DNA of 64,000 bases from contig NZ_CP045067.1 of assembly GCF_016864015.1 (NCBI RefSeq), positions 1,213,001 to 1,277,000 on the forward strand, in the 5' to 3' direction. The position numbers and the translations under genes were made by a program. Shown piece after piece: positions 34,450 to 43,679 of this stretch (position 1 is its first letter; each line of letters opens with the position of its first letter). The stretch comes from Lacinutrix sp. WUR7 (lineage in GTDB: Bacteria; Bacteroidota; Bacteroidia; Flavobacteriales; Flavobacteriaceae). The notes beneath the pieces are model-generated. The model made no database searches. It was not told the DNA's origin and was given only the letters and a program-made list of their open reading frames with translations.

Positions 34450-35958
34450 TTAAATAGTAGTCGCTAAATTTTCTATTCTTTCTACCGTTTGGTTTTTACC
34501 AATCATATACATAATATCAAAAACATCAGGTCCTTGTAATGCACCAACCAATGCTAAACGCAAAGGCATCATTACTTTACCAAAACCAATTTCTTTATTG
34601 GTAATCCATGTTTTAATAGTAGTGGTTAGGTTTTCAACTTCAAAGTCTTCCACCGTATTTATTAACATAGAAAGTTCGCTCATTAATTCACGAGTGTCTT
34701 CTTTCATTGCTTTTTTGTAGGCTTTTTCATCGTAGGTTTTCGGACTAACAAAAAAGAAAGCACTTAAATCCCAAAAGTCATTTACAAAAGTTGCTCGTTC
34801 TTTTATTAAACCAACAACCATAGCAATATAATTAACATCGATATCTTTTAATTCTTTGTGTTTTTGTTGAAAAGCTAAAGCTAAGTCATCGTTATCTTGC
34901 TCTTGCATATAATGGTGATTAAACCATTTTATTTTGTCTGGATCAAAACGTGCTCCAGATTTATTTACGCGATCTAAATCGAAAGCAGCAACCAATTCAT
35001 CTAGCTTAAAAATCTCTTGTTCTGTTCCTGGATTCCATCCTAAAAAGGCAAGAAAGTTAACCATGGCATTTGCAAAATAACCATCTTCTTTATATCCTCT
35101 AGAAATTTCTCCTTCTGGAGATTTCCATTCTAATGGAAACACTGGAAATCCTAATTTATCACCATCACGCTTGCTTAATTTTCCTTTTCCTGTTGGTTTT
35201 AAAATAAGCGGTAAATGGGCAAATTCTGGAGATTCCCATCCAAAAGCTTTGTATAATTGGTAGTGTAATGCTAAACTTGGTAACCATTCTTCTCCACGAA
35301 TAACATGTGTGATTTCCATTAAATGGTCGTCTACAATATTCGCTAAATGATAGGTTGGCATACCATCACTTTTAAACAAAACCTTATCGTCTAATACGTT
35401 CGTGTCAATGGTTACATTTCCTCTAATAATATCGGTAAGATGTAATGTTTCGTTTTGTGGGGATTTAAAACGAATTACATAAGCATCACCAGCATCTAAC
35501 TTGGTTTGTGTTTCTTCCGCGCTAAGCGATAAAGAATTATTTAGTTGCAAACGGTTGTGCCAATTATAGATAAAGGTTTCCTTATTTGCTTCGTGTTCTT
35601 TTCTAGCCGCATCTAAAGCTTCCGCAGTATCAAAAGCATAATAGGCATTGCCAGAAGCAATTAACTGTTCTGCATATTGTTTGTATAAATGCTTACGTTC
35701 ACTTTGTCTGTATGGTCCAAATTTTTCATTCTTTCCTGGTCCTTCATCAAAAGGAATATTACACCAGTTTAAGGCGTCTACTATATATTTTTCAGCACCT
35801 TCTACATAACGGTTTTGGTCGGTATCTTCAATACGTAACACAAAAGTTCCGTTGTGTTTTTTAGCAAATAAATAGTTGAATAAAGCAGTACGAACTCCTC
35901 CTATATGTAAAGGTCCTGTCGGACTTGGTGCAAAACGCACTCTAACGTTTTTGGTCAT
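34450..35958 (-). CDS. gltX: Glutamyl-tRNA synthetase
   Basis: 502 aa from the ATG at 35958 (MTKNVRVRFAPSPTG); a start six codons upstream would only add a non-homologous MIFIFT. HIGH box: APSPTGPLHIGG; KMSKS-like box: KLSKRDG. Charges tRNA-Glu, and supplies glutamyl-tRNA for heme. No partner gatCAB in view, and glnS is present 5 kb away, so direct Gln charging is used. A TATCTTTG element lies 59 bp upstream. Confidence 0.96.
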   Translation of the reverse strand: MTKNVRVRFAPSPTGPLHIGGVRTALFNYLFAKKHNGTFVLRIEDTDQNRYVEGAEKYIVDALNWCNIPFDEGPGKNEKFGPYRQSERKHLYKQYAEQLIASGNAYYAFDTAEALDAARKEHEANKETFIYNWHNRLQLNNSLSLSAEETQTKLDAGDAYVIRFKSPQNETLHLTDIIRGNVTIDTNVLDDKVLFKSDGMPTYHLANIVDDHLMEITHVIRGEEWLPSLALHYQLYKAFGWESPEFAHLPLILKPTGKGKLSKRDGDKLGFPVFPLEWKSPEGEISRGYKEDGYFANAMVNFLAFLGWNPGTEQEIFKLDELVAAFDLDRVNKSGARFDPDKIKWFNHHYMQEQDNDDLALAFQQKHKELKDIDVNYIAMVVGLIKERATFVNDFWDLSAFFFVSPKTYDEKAYKKAMKEDTRELMSELSMLINTVEDFEVENLTTTIKTWITNKEIGFGKVMMPLRLALVGALQGPDVFDIMYMIGKNQTVERIENLATTI

Positions 35959-36016
35959 TGTGAATATAAAAATCAATTAAAACGGTAATCCCAAACTAGT
36001 TTCGGGAACTCGAGTG

Positions 36017-36024
36017 CAAAGATA
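36017..36024 (-). promoter_or_regulatory. -7 element TATCTTTG for gltX
   Basis: Minus-strand TAnnTTTG match 59 bp before the gltX start, giving a leader of roughly 53 nt. Confidence 0.5.
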
Positions 36025-36088
36025 CAATTAACACATAATTATAAATACTCTTTAAAATAAAATTGTAGTTTAGTACTTTAAGCTAGAC

Positions 36089-36096
36089 TATCTTTG
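36089..36096 (+). promoter_or_regulatory. -7 element TATCTTTG for the DUF4175-ybeY unit
   Basis: TAnnTTTG match 63 bp before the TTG start at 36159. It lies 65 bp from the divergent gltX element. Confidence 0.5.
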
Positions 36097-36158
36097 CTTT
36101 CACGAAGATAAATTCGTAAAAAAGCCTTCTAAAAAAGGCTGAAATCTATAGTATTATA

Positions 36159-39100
36159 TTGAGCAACTTTAAAAACATACAAGCAAAACTTGAAGCGTTT
36201 ATTAGAAAATACTACACTAATGAACTTATAAAAGGAACCATACTATTTTTTAGTATTGGCTTACTTTATTTCTTACTAACCTTACTTATTGAACATTTTT
36301 TATGGCTAAGTTCTATAGGTAGAACGGTTTTGTTTTGGCTTTTTGTTGTGGTGGAAGGTGTTTTGTTTGCTAAATTTATTGCGCTTCCATTAGCCAAGCT
36401 ATTAAAGCTTCAAAAAGGGATTGATTATCAAGATGCATCGAAAATTATTGGTACCCATTTTCCGGAAGTAAATGACAAGTTACTTAATGTGCTTCAGTTA
36501 AAACAAACTACAGATCAATCGGAATTACTTCTTGCAAGCATCGAACAGAAATCGGAAACGTTGCAACCCATTCCGTTTAAACTTGCTGTAAATTTTAAAA
36601 AGAACACCAAGTATTTAAAATACGCTGCAATTCCTGTTTTAATTTTACTCTTAGCTTCGGTTTCCGGACATTTAAACTGGTTTAGTGATAGTTATGAACG
36701 TGTAGTGAATTACAAAACTGCCTATGAACCACCAGCACCTTTTCAGTTTTTTGTTGTAAATGACAATTTACAAGCCACAGAAAATAAGGACTTTAAACTG
36801 TTTGTAAAAACAGCAGGAGAGGTACAGCCAGAAAATGTACAAATCACCTATAATAATGAAACCTATTTTTTACAGCAAAAAGCAGTTGGTAGTTTTGAAT
36901 ACGTTTTACCAAAGCCAAAGGAGAATATTACTTTTCAACTTTCGGCAAATTCCGTAACGTCAAAACCGTATACACTTCAGGTTATTGCTGCTCCAACTTT
37001 ATTGAGTTTTGATATGATTTTAGATTATCCTAGTCATACCAAAAAACGAGATGAAATCCTTAAAAGTACTGGAAATGCTGTAGTACCACAAGGAACGAAT
37101 ATTACCTGGAAATTAAATACGAAAGCTACAGAGCAAGTACGTTTGTATGCGAAAGATACTTTGGAGTTTAACACTAGTAAACCTGGTATTTTTGAGGCGT
37201 CTAAACGTGTTTATAATGATTTAAAATACAATCTAACTACAAGTAATGCGAAGCTTAAGGATTACGAAAATTTAGAATTTAACATAGATGTAATTAAAGA
37301 CGAATATCCAGAGTTAAACATTAAAATGCAAGTGGATAGCTTAGATAATCAGAGTCTTTATTTCTACGGACAAGTTAGTGATGATTACGGATTAAATAAA
37401 TTGCAGTTGGTGTATTATCCTTCGGAAAAAGATACGGAACAAACCGTGGTTAATATTCCTATTAATAAATCGAATGTAGCAGACTTTTTTAGTGCTTTTC
37501 CAAATGATTTAGAGATTACGGAAGGTATAAGTTATGAGTTATATTTTCAGGTTTTTGATAATGATGCCATTCATAAATATAAACGTACCAAAAGTGAAAT
37601 CTTCTTTTATAGAAAATTAACCAAAGACGAAGAAGAGGAAAAGCAATTGCAAGATCAAAAGGAAACGATTCAAGATTTAAACAAATCTTTAGAAAAATTT
37701 GAAGAACGCGAAAAAGAGTTACAAGAACTTTCTAAAACGCAAAAAGAAAAAAGAGAATTAAATTTTAATGATAAACGAAAATTAAATAATTTCCTAAAGC
37801 GCCAAAAGGAACAAGAAGATATGATGAAAAGCTTTAATAAAAAGCTGAAGGAGAATTTAGAGGAATTTCAGAAAGAAAAGAGTGATGACCCATTTAAAGA
37901 CGATTTAAAGAAGCGTTTAGAAGAAAATGAAGAGCAGCTTAAAAAAGATGAGAAACTGCTGGACGAGTTAGAGAAATTGAAAGAAAAAATTGACAAATTA
38001 GATAAAGAGGAGTTAAGTGATAAATTAGAAAAGCTTGCAAAGCAAAATAAAAAGCAAGAACGAAGTTTAGAACAATTATTAGAACTTACCAAAAAATATT
38101 ACATAGGTAAAAAGTTAGAAGAGTTGCAACAGGAATTAGCAAAACTTGCAGAGAAGCAAGAAAAGCTATCGGAAGAAACTCCAGAAAATAATACCAAAGA
38201 AAAACAAGACGAAATTAACAAGGAGTTTGAAAAGTTTCAAGAAGAAATGGACGCCTTAGAAAAAGAAAATCAAGAATTAAAACGTCCGGAAGAAATAGAT
38301 AGAAATAAAAATGAAGAAGAGAATGTAAAAGAAGATCAGCAAGAAGCTTCCGATAAATTAGAAGAAAAAGAACAAAGTCAGGAAGAGGGTCAAAAACAAG
38401 ATAGTCAGAAAAAGGCACAGCAAAAACAAAAGCAAGCAGCTCAGAAAATGAAACAAATGAGTGAACAAATGCAAGCTGCAATGTCTGCTTCAGGAGGAGA
38501 ACAAATGGCAGAAGATGCAGAAATGCTTCGTCAGATTTTGGATAACTTATTGCTTTTTTCTTTCGACCAAGAAAAGCTAATGAATCAGTTTGAAAGCATA
38601 GAGATTAATCATAATAAATATGCTTCGTATTTGCGTAAACAACATGACTTAAGAGAGCATTTTTCGCATATTGATGATAGTTTGTTTGCGTTATCGCTTC
38701 GTCAACCAAAAATTTCAGAAAAAGTAAATAAAGAAATCGTCGATGTTTTCTATAATATGGATAAGTCTTTAACGGTATTATCTGAAAATCAAATAGATAA
38801 AGGGGTTTCTAGTCAGCAATACACCATAACTTCTGCCAATAATTTAGCCGATTTTCTAAGTAATTCTTTAGATAATATGCAGATGCAGATGAGTGGTCAA
38901 GGTCAAGGTGGTAAGGGAAAACCAAAACCAGGAGCTGGAGAAGGTGGAGAAGGCGGACTACCAGATATTATTAAAAGTCAAGAACAACTTGCTAAAGAAA
39001 TGGAAGGCAAGATGGGTAAAGGTGAGAAAGGTAAAGAAGGGGAAGAAGGAAAGGGTAAAGAGGGAGATAAAGGTAAAGAAAACGGTGAAGGTAAATCTGG

Positions 39101-39584
39101 TGAAAACGGAGAAGGTGAAGGGAAATCCGGAGAAGGAGAAGGTGATGGAGAAGGAGAAGGTGACAGCGAAGAATTAAATGGCGAGTTATATAAAATCTAC
39201 CAACAGCAACAACAAATAAGACAAGCATTACAAGATAGGTTAGCTAAGGATGGAAAAAGTGCTATTGGTAGTAATTTGGTGAAACAAATGGAAGAGATTG
39301 AAATGGATCTTTTGAATAAAGGTTTTACTAATCAGACCATGGAGAAAATGATGAATTTAAAACATCAATTACTTAAATTGGAAGAAGCTACTTTTCAACA
39401 AGGTGAGGAAGAAAAGAGAGAATCGGAATCCAATCAAAGACAATTTGAGAATAAAACGAACAACCAAATACCTACAGTAAAACAATATTTTAACACTACA
39501 GAAATATTAAATAGACAAAGCTTACCTTTGCAACCAATTTATAAAAAGAAAGTACAAGAATACTTTAAGCAAAGCAATGATTAG
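36159..39584 (+). CDS. Giant DUF4175-family membrane protein
   Basis: 1141 aa. The start is TTG (SNFKNIQAKLEAFIRKYY); no ATG fits the natural N-terminus. Membrane segments at about 24-45, 53-72 and 147-168. A periplasmic Ig/beta-rich region to about 480 follows, then about 300 residues of highly charged coiled coil (repeats of EEREKELQELSKTQKEKREL type), and near residue 910-1010 a Gly/Glu/Lys low-complexity tract (GEGKSGENGEGEGKSG). Family is Bacteroidota-specific and of unknown function; an envelope role is inferred from the architecture. Overlaps ybeY by 8 bp, so the two are translated together. Confidence 0.85.
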   Translation: MSNFKNIQAKLEAFIRKYYTNELIKGTILFFSIGLLYFLLTLLIEHFLWLSSIGRTVLFWLFVVVEGVLFAKFIALPLAKLLKLQKGIDYQDASKIIGTHFPEVNDKLLNVLQLKQTTDQSELLLASIEQKSETLQPIPFKLAVNFKKNTKYLKYAAIPVLILLLASVSGHLNWFSDSYERVVNYKTAYEPPAPFQFFVVNDNLQATENKDFKLFVKTAGEVQPENVQITYNNETYFLQQKAVGSFEYVLPKPKENITFQLSANSVTSKPYTLQVIAAPTLLSFDMILDYPSHTKKRDEILKSTGNAVVPQGTNITWKLNTKATEQVRLYAKDTLEFNTSKPGIFEASKRVYNDLKYNLTTSNAKLKDYENLEFNIDVIKDEYPELNIKMQVDSLDNQSLYFYGQVSDDYGLNKLQLVYYPSEKDTEQTVVNIPINKSNVADFFSAFPNDLEITEGISYELYFQVFDNDAIHKYKRTKSEIFFYRKLTKDEEEEKQLQDQKETIQDLNKSLEKFEEREKELQELSKTQKEKRELNFNDKRKLNNFLKRQKEQEDMMKSFNKKLKENLEEFQKEKSDDPFKDDLKKRLEENEEQLKKDEKLLDELEKLKEKIDKLDKEELSDKLEKLAKQNKKQERSLEQLLELTKKYYIGKKLEELQQELAKLAEKQEKLSEETPENNTKEKQDEINKEFEKFQEEMDALEKENQELKRPEEIDRNKNEEENVKEDQQEASDKLEEKEQSQEEGQKQDSQKKAQQKQKQAAQKMKQMSEQMQAAMSASGGEQMAEDAEMLRQILDNLLLFSFDQEKLMNQFESIEINHNKYASYLRKQHDLREHFSHIDDSLFALSLRQPKISEKVNKEIVDVFYNMDKSLTVLSENQIDKGVSSQQYTITSANNLADFLSNSLDNMQMQMSGQGQGGKGKPKPGAGEGGEGGLPDIIKSQEQLAKEMEGKMGKGEKGKEGEEGKGKEGDKGKENGEGKSGENGEGEGKSGEGEGDGEGEGDSEELNGELYKIYQQQQQIRQALQDRLAKDGKSAIGSNLVKQMEEIEMDLLNKGFTNQTMEKMMNLKHQLLKLEEATFQQGEEEKRESESNQRQFENKTNNQIPTVKQYFNTTEILNRQSLPLQPIYKKKVQEYFKQSND

Positions 39585-39993
39585 TTTTAATTACGAGAAC
39601 GATTTTAAATTAGACAACGAAGAACAATTAACTAAATGGATATCTGGTGTAATTGTTTCTGAAGGTTGTACAGAAGACGAAATAAATTATGTGTTTTGTG
39701 ATGATGCATATCTACATAAATTAAATGTAGAATTTCTAAATCATGATACATTAACCGATATTTTAAGTTTCGATTACTCTATGGGAAAAACGCTACAAGG
39801 TGATATTTTTATTTCTGTGGAAAGAGTAATAGATAATGCGAAAGATTTTGAGGTAACCTTTACGGAAGAATTACAGCGGGTACTGGTACATGGAATTTTA
39901 CATTATTGTGGTTATAAAGATAAGAGTGAATCGGAAGCGAAGTTAATGCGTGAAAAGGAAAATTTCTACATAAAACAATTAGTAGAAGATTAG
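39577..39993 (+). CDS. ybeY: Endoribonuclease YbeY (rRNA maturation factor)
   Basis: 138-aa metal-dependent endonuclease for 16S rRNA 3' processing and ribosome quality control. The active-site helix reads HGILHYCGYKDK: the two first His of the H-x3-H-x5-H motif are present, and Asp stands where the third His usually is, a change I recall in several bacteroidotal YbeY proteins. Starts inside the end of the DUF4175 gene (8-bp overlap). Confidence 0.93.
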   Translation: MISFNYENDFKLDNEEQLTKWISGVIVSEGCTEDEINYVFCDDAYLHKLNVEFLNHDTLTDILSFDYSMGKTLQGDIFISVERVIDNAKDFEVTFTEELQRVLVHGILHYCGYKDKSESEAKLMREKENFYIKQLVED

Positions 39994-40004
39994 GGTTTTC
40001 GATG

Positions 40005-40012
40005 TATCTTTG
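40005..40012 (+). promoter_or_regulatory. -7 element TATCTTTG for mnmG
   Basis: TAnnTTTG match 12 bp after ybeY and 99 bp before mnmG; a parS site lies 28 bp downstream, within the predicted leader. Confidence 0.55.
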
Positions 40013-40039
40013 CAAGTTTTTTGAATTAAAAATTAAAAG

Positions 40040-40055
40040 TGTTCCACGTGGAACA
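40040..40055. promoter_or_regulatory. parS centromere-like site 1 (upstream of mnmG)
   Basis: TGTTCCACGTGGAACA, a perfect 16-bp palindrome. It matches the bacterial parS consensus TGTTnCACGTGAAACA at all but one position and is fully symmetric. ParB would load here and spread. It sits inside the mnmG leader. Confidence 0.88.
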
Positions 40056-40110
40056 ATCTGTTTTCCTTATCAAGAAAACAAAACAAAAACATATTTAAAG
40101 TTATAATTAG

Positions 40111-41982
40111 ATGTTTAACGAAGTATATGATGTTATCGTTGTTGGAGCTGGTCACGCAGGAAGTGAAGCAGCAGCAGCAGCAGCAAACATGGGAAGCAAA
40201 ACATTGCTTATTACCATGAACCTACAGAACATTGCGCAGATGTCTTGTAATCCTGCTATGGGAGGAATTGCTAAAGGACAAATTGTTCGAGAAATAGATG
40301 CGCTTGGTGGATATAGTGGTATTGTAAGTGATACGTCTGCCATCCAGTTTAAAATGCTGAACAAATCTAAAGGACCTGCAATGTGGAGTCCTAGAGTGCA
40401 AAGCGATAGAATGCGTTTTGCAGAAGACTGGCGATTAATGTTAGAAGGAACCAAGAACTTAGATTTCTATCAAGAAATGGTTTCTAGTTTAATTGTAGAA
40501 AACCATAAAGTAGTAGGTGTAAAAACTTCGCTTGGTGTAGAAGTAAGAGGAAAGTCTGTGGTCTTAACTAACGGAACTTTTTTAAATGGATTAATCCATA
40601 TTGGAGATAAGAATTTTGGAGGAGGAAGAGCAGGAGAAAGAGCAGCGACTGGAATTACAGAACAGCTTATTACTTTAGGTTTTGAATCGGGAAGAATGAA
40701 AACAGGAACACCTCCAAGAGTGGATGGTCGATCTTTAGATTTTTCTAAAATGGTAGAACAGCCTGGAGATGTAAATCCGGAAAAGTTCTCGTATTTAGAT
40801 AGTACAAAACCGTTGACAAAACAGCGTTCTTGTCACATGTCTTACACAAGTGAAAAGGTGCATGATTTACTTCGTGAAGGCTTTGATCGTTCACCAATGT
40901 TTAATGGTAGAATTCAAAGTCTCGGACCAAGATATTGTCCGTCGATTGAAGATAAGATAAATCGTTTTGCAGATAAAGATAGACACCAACTTTTTGTAGA
41001 ACCAGAAGGATGGAATACGGTTGAATATTATATAAATGGATTCTCTACTTCGTTGCCAGAAGATGTTCAATTTAAAGCATTACGTTCTGTAGTTGGTTTT
41101 GAAAACGTGAAGTTTTTTAGACCAGGTTATGCTATCGAATATGATTATTTTCCGCCAACACAATTAAAGCATACTTTAGAAACTAAGTTAGTTTCTGGTT
41201 TGTATTTTGCTGGCCAAATTAATGGAACCACAGGATATGAAGAAGCGGCTTCTCAAGGTTTAATGGCAGGAATAAATGCAAGTTTAAAAGTGAGTGAAAA
41301 AGATCCTTTTACCTTACAAAGAGATGAAGCGTATATCGGCGTTTTAATAGATGATTTGATTACAAAAGGTACAGAAGAACCATATAGAATGTTTACTTCT
41401 CGTGCAGAATATAGAACGCTATTAAGACAAGATAATGCAGATATTCGTTTAACACCTAAAGGACATGCATTAGGTTTAGCGAGTGAAAAACGATTGATTA
41501 GAATGGAGGAGAAGTTTAGTGCTTCCGATAAATTTGTTCAATTTTTTAAAGATACCAGTGTAACTACTAGTGAGGCAAATCCGGTTTTAGAAGCTAAAGA
41601 TTCTGCTCCAATTAAGCAACAAGGAAAGATGCATAAGTTATTTGCTAGACCAAATATTACTATCGATGATATGCGTAAAATGGAATCTGTAGAAGGATAT
41701 ATTCAAGAGCATAATTTAGATGAAGAGGTTATTCAGCAAGCAGAAATTCAAGTCAAATATGCTGGTTATATAGCGAAGGAAAAACAGAATGCCGATAAGT
41801 TAAATAGGTTAGAGAATATAAAAATACCTAGTGGTTTTGATTATTCTAAATTGCAATCTATGAGTTTAGAAGCTCGTGAAAAATTAAAGAAAATACAACC
41901 CGTAACCATATCTCAAGCATCCAGAATAAGTGGTGTATCTCCAAGTGATATTTCTGTTTTGTTAGTGTATATGGGAAGATAA
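40111..41982 (+). CDS. mnmG: tRNA uridine-5-carboxymethylaminomethyl modification enzyme MnmG (GidA)
   Basis: 623-aa FAD enzyme that, with MnmE, modifies U34 of tRNAs reading NNA/NNG codons. FAD motif [12 protein letters not shown] at the N-terminus, the conserved [20 protein letters not shown] block, and the C-terminal helical domain ending [15 protein letters not shown]. Flanked on both sides by parS palindromes; gidA is classically near the replication origin. Own promoter element upstream. Confidence 0.98.
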   Translation: MFNEVYDVIVVGAGHAGSEAAAAAANMGSKTLLITMNLQNIAQMSCNPAMGGIAKGQIVREIDALGGYSGIVSDTSAIQFKMLNKSKGPAMWSPRVQSDRMRFAEDWRLMLEGTKNLDFYQEMVSSLIVENHKVVGVKTSLGVEVRGKSVVLTNGTFLNGLIHIGDKNFGGGRAGERAATGITEQLITLGFESGRMKTGTPPRVDGRSLDFSKMVEQPGDVNPEKFSYLDSTKPLTKQRSCHMSYTSEKVHDLLREGFDRSPMFNGRIQSLGPRYCPSIEDKINRFADKDRHQLFVEPEGWNTVEYYINGFSTSLPEDVQFKALRSVVGFENVKFFRPGYAIEYDYFPPTQLKHTLETKLVSGLYFAGQINGTTGYEEAASQGLMAGINASLKVSEKDPFTLQRDEAYIGVLIDDLITKGTEEPYRMFTSRAEYRTLLRQDNADIRLTPKGHALGLASEKRLIRMEEKFSASDKFVQFFKDTSVTTSEANPVLEAKDSAPIKQQGKMHKLFARPNITIDDMRKMESVEGYIQEHNLDEEVIQQAEIQVKYAGYIAKEKQNADKLNRLENIKIPSGFDYSKLQSMSLEAREKLKKIQPVTISQASRISGVSPSDISVLLVYMGR

Positions 41983-41986
41983 ATTT

Positions 41987-42010
41987 AAACTGTTCCACGT
42001 GGAACAGTTT
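41987..42010. promoter_or_regulatory. parS site 2 (downstream of mnmG), inside a 24-bp palindrome
   Basis: The same 16-mer TGTTCCACGTGGAACA occupies 41991-42006, extended by AAAC and GTTT to a perfect 24-bp palindrome. A T-rich tract (TGTTTTT) follows, so the element could also act as the mnmG terminator. It lies 1951 bp from site 1. Confidence 0.88.
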
Positions 42011-42055
42011 TGTTTTTAGATTAAATTCTGAAGTAAATTATTTTAAAAATAAGCG

Positions 42056-42544
42056 ATGAAATTACAGGTATTAGTAGTTCTATTTATTGTTTTGTTTGTG
42101 TCTTGTATTCCTATTAAATCGGTTCAAGATATAAACGGTTATCATATCATAGAAGGAAATAAAAAGGCAGGTAAAAATTTTAAAAAACAAAATGTTTTTA
42201 GTTTTCAAATTTATAAAAACAAACGTGTTTTTGATAGATATTTGGAAGAACGTTTTAAAGATACTCCTGGATTTTCTCCATCCAATTTTATTGTAGAAAT
42301 AGAAGATGTGCCATTTACAATTCGTGTTTTAAGTAAGCAAGAAACAAATCAATATTTAGACTTTACGGATATTATTTTTGAAAAAAAAGACCCAGAATTA
42401 GTAAAGAAAGGTAAAAAGAAAGAGTTTATTTATATGGTAGTAAATGATGAAAATGGAGAAGATGCATTAAGTACAGATTCCTTTTACAGATATATTGTTG
42501 CAAAATATTTAGACGATATCCGAATGGGTTTTAACACGTATTGA
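42056..42544 (+). CDS. Hypothetical lipoprotein
   Basis: 162 aa. Lipoprotein signal with lipobox-like VLFVSCIP. The mature domain is about 145 residues, basic and strand-rich (KNFKKQNVFSFQIYKNKRVF, NFIVEIEDVPFTIRVLSKQE). Family not recognised. It follows the second parS and precedes a methyltransferase gene by about 75 bp. Confidence 0.7.
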   Translation: MKLQVLVVLFIVLFVSCIPIKSVQDINGYHIIEGNKKAGKNFKKQNVFSFQIYKNKRVFDRYLEERFKDTPGFSPSNFIVEIEDVPFTIRVLSKQETNQYLDFTDIIFEKKDPELVKKGKKKEFIYMVVNDENGEDALSTDSFYRYIVAKYLDDIRMGFNTY

Positions 42545-42619
42545 TATTTTTGAAAATTAAAATAATCTACAAAAATATATTTATTTCTCCGAAGGAACTT
42601 GTTTCCGTATGTATTCCAA

Positions 42620-43471
42620 ATGAAAGAAAATAACATGCCTTTAAAAGTAAAAGATCATTCTGTTTCTGGTGAAGCATTCGAATTAATAGAAAACAAAACG
42701 TATGGTTTTTTAGAAACGACTCCGCAGCCAAAAGCAGATAAACTTTCTGAATATTATAAAACCGAAGATTATATTTCGCACACAGATTCTAAAAGAAACA
42801 TACTTGAAAAAGTATATCATGTGGTTAGAAGTATTTCTTTAAAACGAAAATTAAAACTTATTAATTCATTTTCCGCTACAGAAAAAAATCTTTTAGATAT
42901 TGGTTGTGGTACAGGAGATTTTTTACAAGTAGCACAACAAAATAATTGGCAGGTTTCTGGAATAGAACCAAACCCAGAAGCAAGAGATATTGCAAATAGA
43001 AAAACGAATAATGCGGTTTATACTACAGCGCAATTACAAGAATTTAAAAAGCATAGTTTTGATGTTATTACGCTTTGGCATGTGTTAGAACATTTGCCAA
43101 ACTTAGAAGATCAGGTTTCGGTTTTTAAAAGCTTATTAAAAGAAAACGGCACTTTAATTATTGCGGTACCTAATTATAAAAGTTATGATGCAAACCATTA
43201 TAAAGACTTTTGGGCTGCTTTAGATGTGCCAAGACATCTTTGGCATTTTAATCAAGAATCTATTTCTAAACTTTTTGCTAAAGAAAACATGAAGGTGGTA
43301 AAAACGCTTCCTATGAAATTTGATGCGTATTATGTAAGCTTACTTTCTGAAAAATACAAATCTGGATTTATGAATCCGGTGAAAGCTTTTTGGTTCGGAT
43401 TTCTTTCTAATATAAAAGGAAAGCGTTCCGGAGAGTATTCTTCCTTAATTTATGTGATTAAAAACAGTTAA
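42620..43471 (+). CDS. Class I SAM-dependent methyltransferase
   Basis: About 283 aa from the ATG at 42620; an in-frame TTG at 42599 is weaker. The N-terminus looks like a short substrate-recognition region without zinc cysteines. SAM-binding motif I reads LLDIGCGTGDFL (about residue 93), followed by VSGIEPNPEARDIA and HVLEHLPNLEDQV. UbiE/UbiG-like fold; the substrate cannot be told. Cytoplasmic, possibly co-transcribed with the preceding lipoprotein gene. Confidence 0.88.
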   Translation: MKENNMPLKVKDHSVSGEAFELIENKTYGFLETTPQPKADKLSEYYKTEDYISHTDSKRNILEKVYHVVRSISLKRKLKLINSFSATEKNLLDIGCGTGDFLQVAQQNNWQVSGIEPNPEARDIANRKTNNAVYTTAQLQEFKKHSFDVITLWHVLEHLPNLEDQVSVFKSLLKENGTLIIAVPNYKSYDANHYKDFWAALDVPRHLWHFNQESISKLFAKENMKVVKTLPMKFDAYYVSLLSEKYKSGFMNPVKAFWFGFLSNIKGKRSGEYSSLIYVIKNS

Positions 43472-43602
43472 TTTCCATTTTAAACAGCGTTAATCGATTT
43501 TTGGATTTGAAAACGATAAGAAACACCTGTTTTTTACAAAAACCGCTTAAATCGTCTTATTTGAGGTTGGTTTTGATAAGTTTTTATTATTATATTGATA
43601 AT

Positions 43603-43625
43603 TTGTATAAAAATATTTTATACAA
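43603..43625. promoter_or_regulatory. Operator-like palindrome upstream of the ompH-like gene
   Basis: TTGTATAAAA and TTTTATACAA face each other across ATA: a perfect 10-bp inverted repeat. It ends 20 bp before a -7 element, the place of a -33 region, so a repressor or activator could bind here. Confidence 0.45.
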
Positions 43626-43645
43626 GTAATTTCCTTTCCTTTTTT

Positions 43646-43653
43646 TACATTTG
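43646..43653 (+). promoter_or_regulatory. -7 element TACATTTG before the OmpH-like gene
   Basis: Full TAnnTTTG match 26 bp before the ATG. Confidence 0.6.
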
Positions 43654-43679
43654 CGAAGATTTAAAATAAATATCGAAAA

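Noticed and set aside
38215-39228. Open minus-strand and alternate-frame ORFs across the DUF4175 tract
   Set aside because: Long purine-rich repeats leave all frames open; translated products are leucine/lysine low complexity without protein character.
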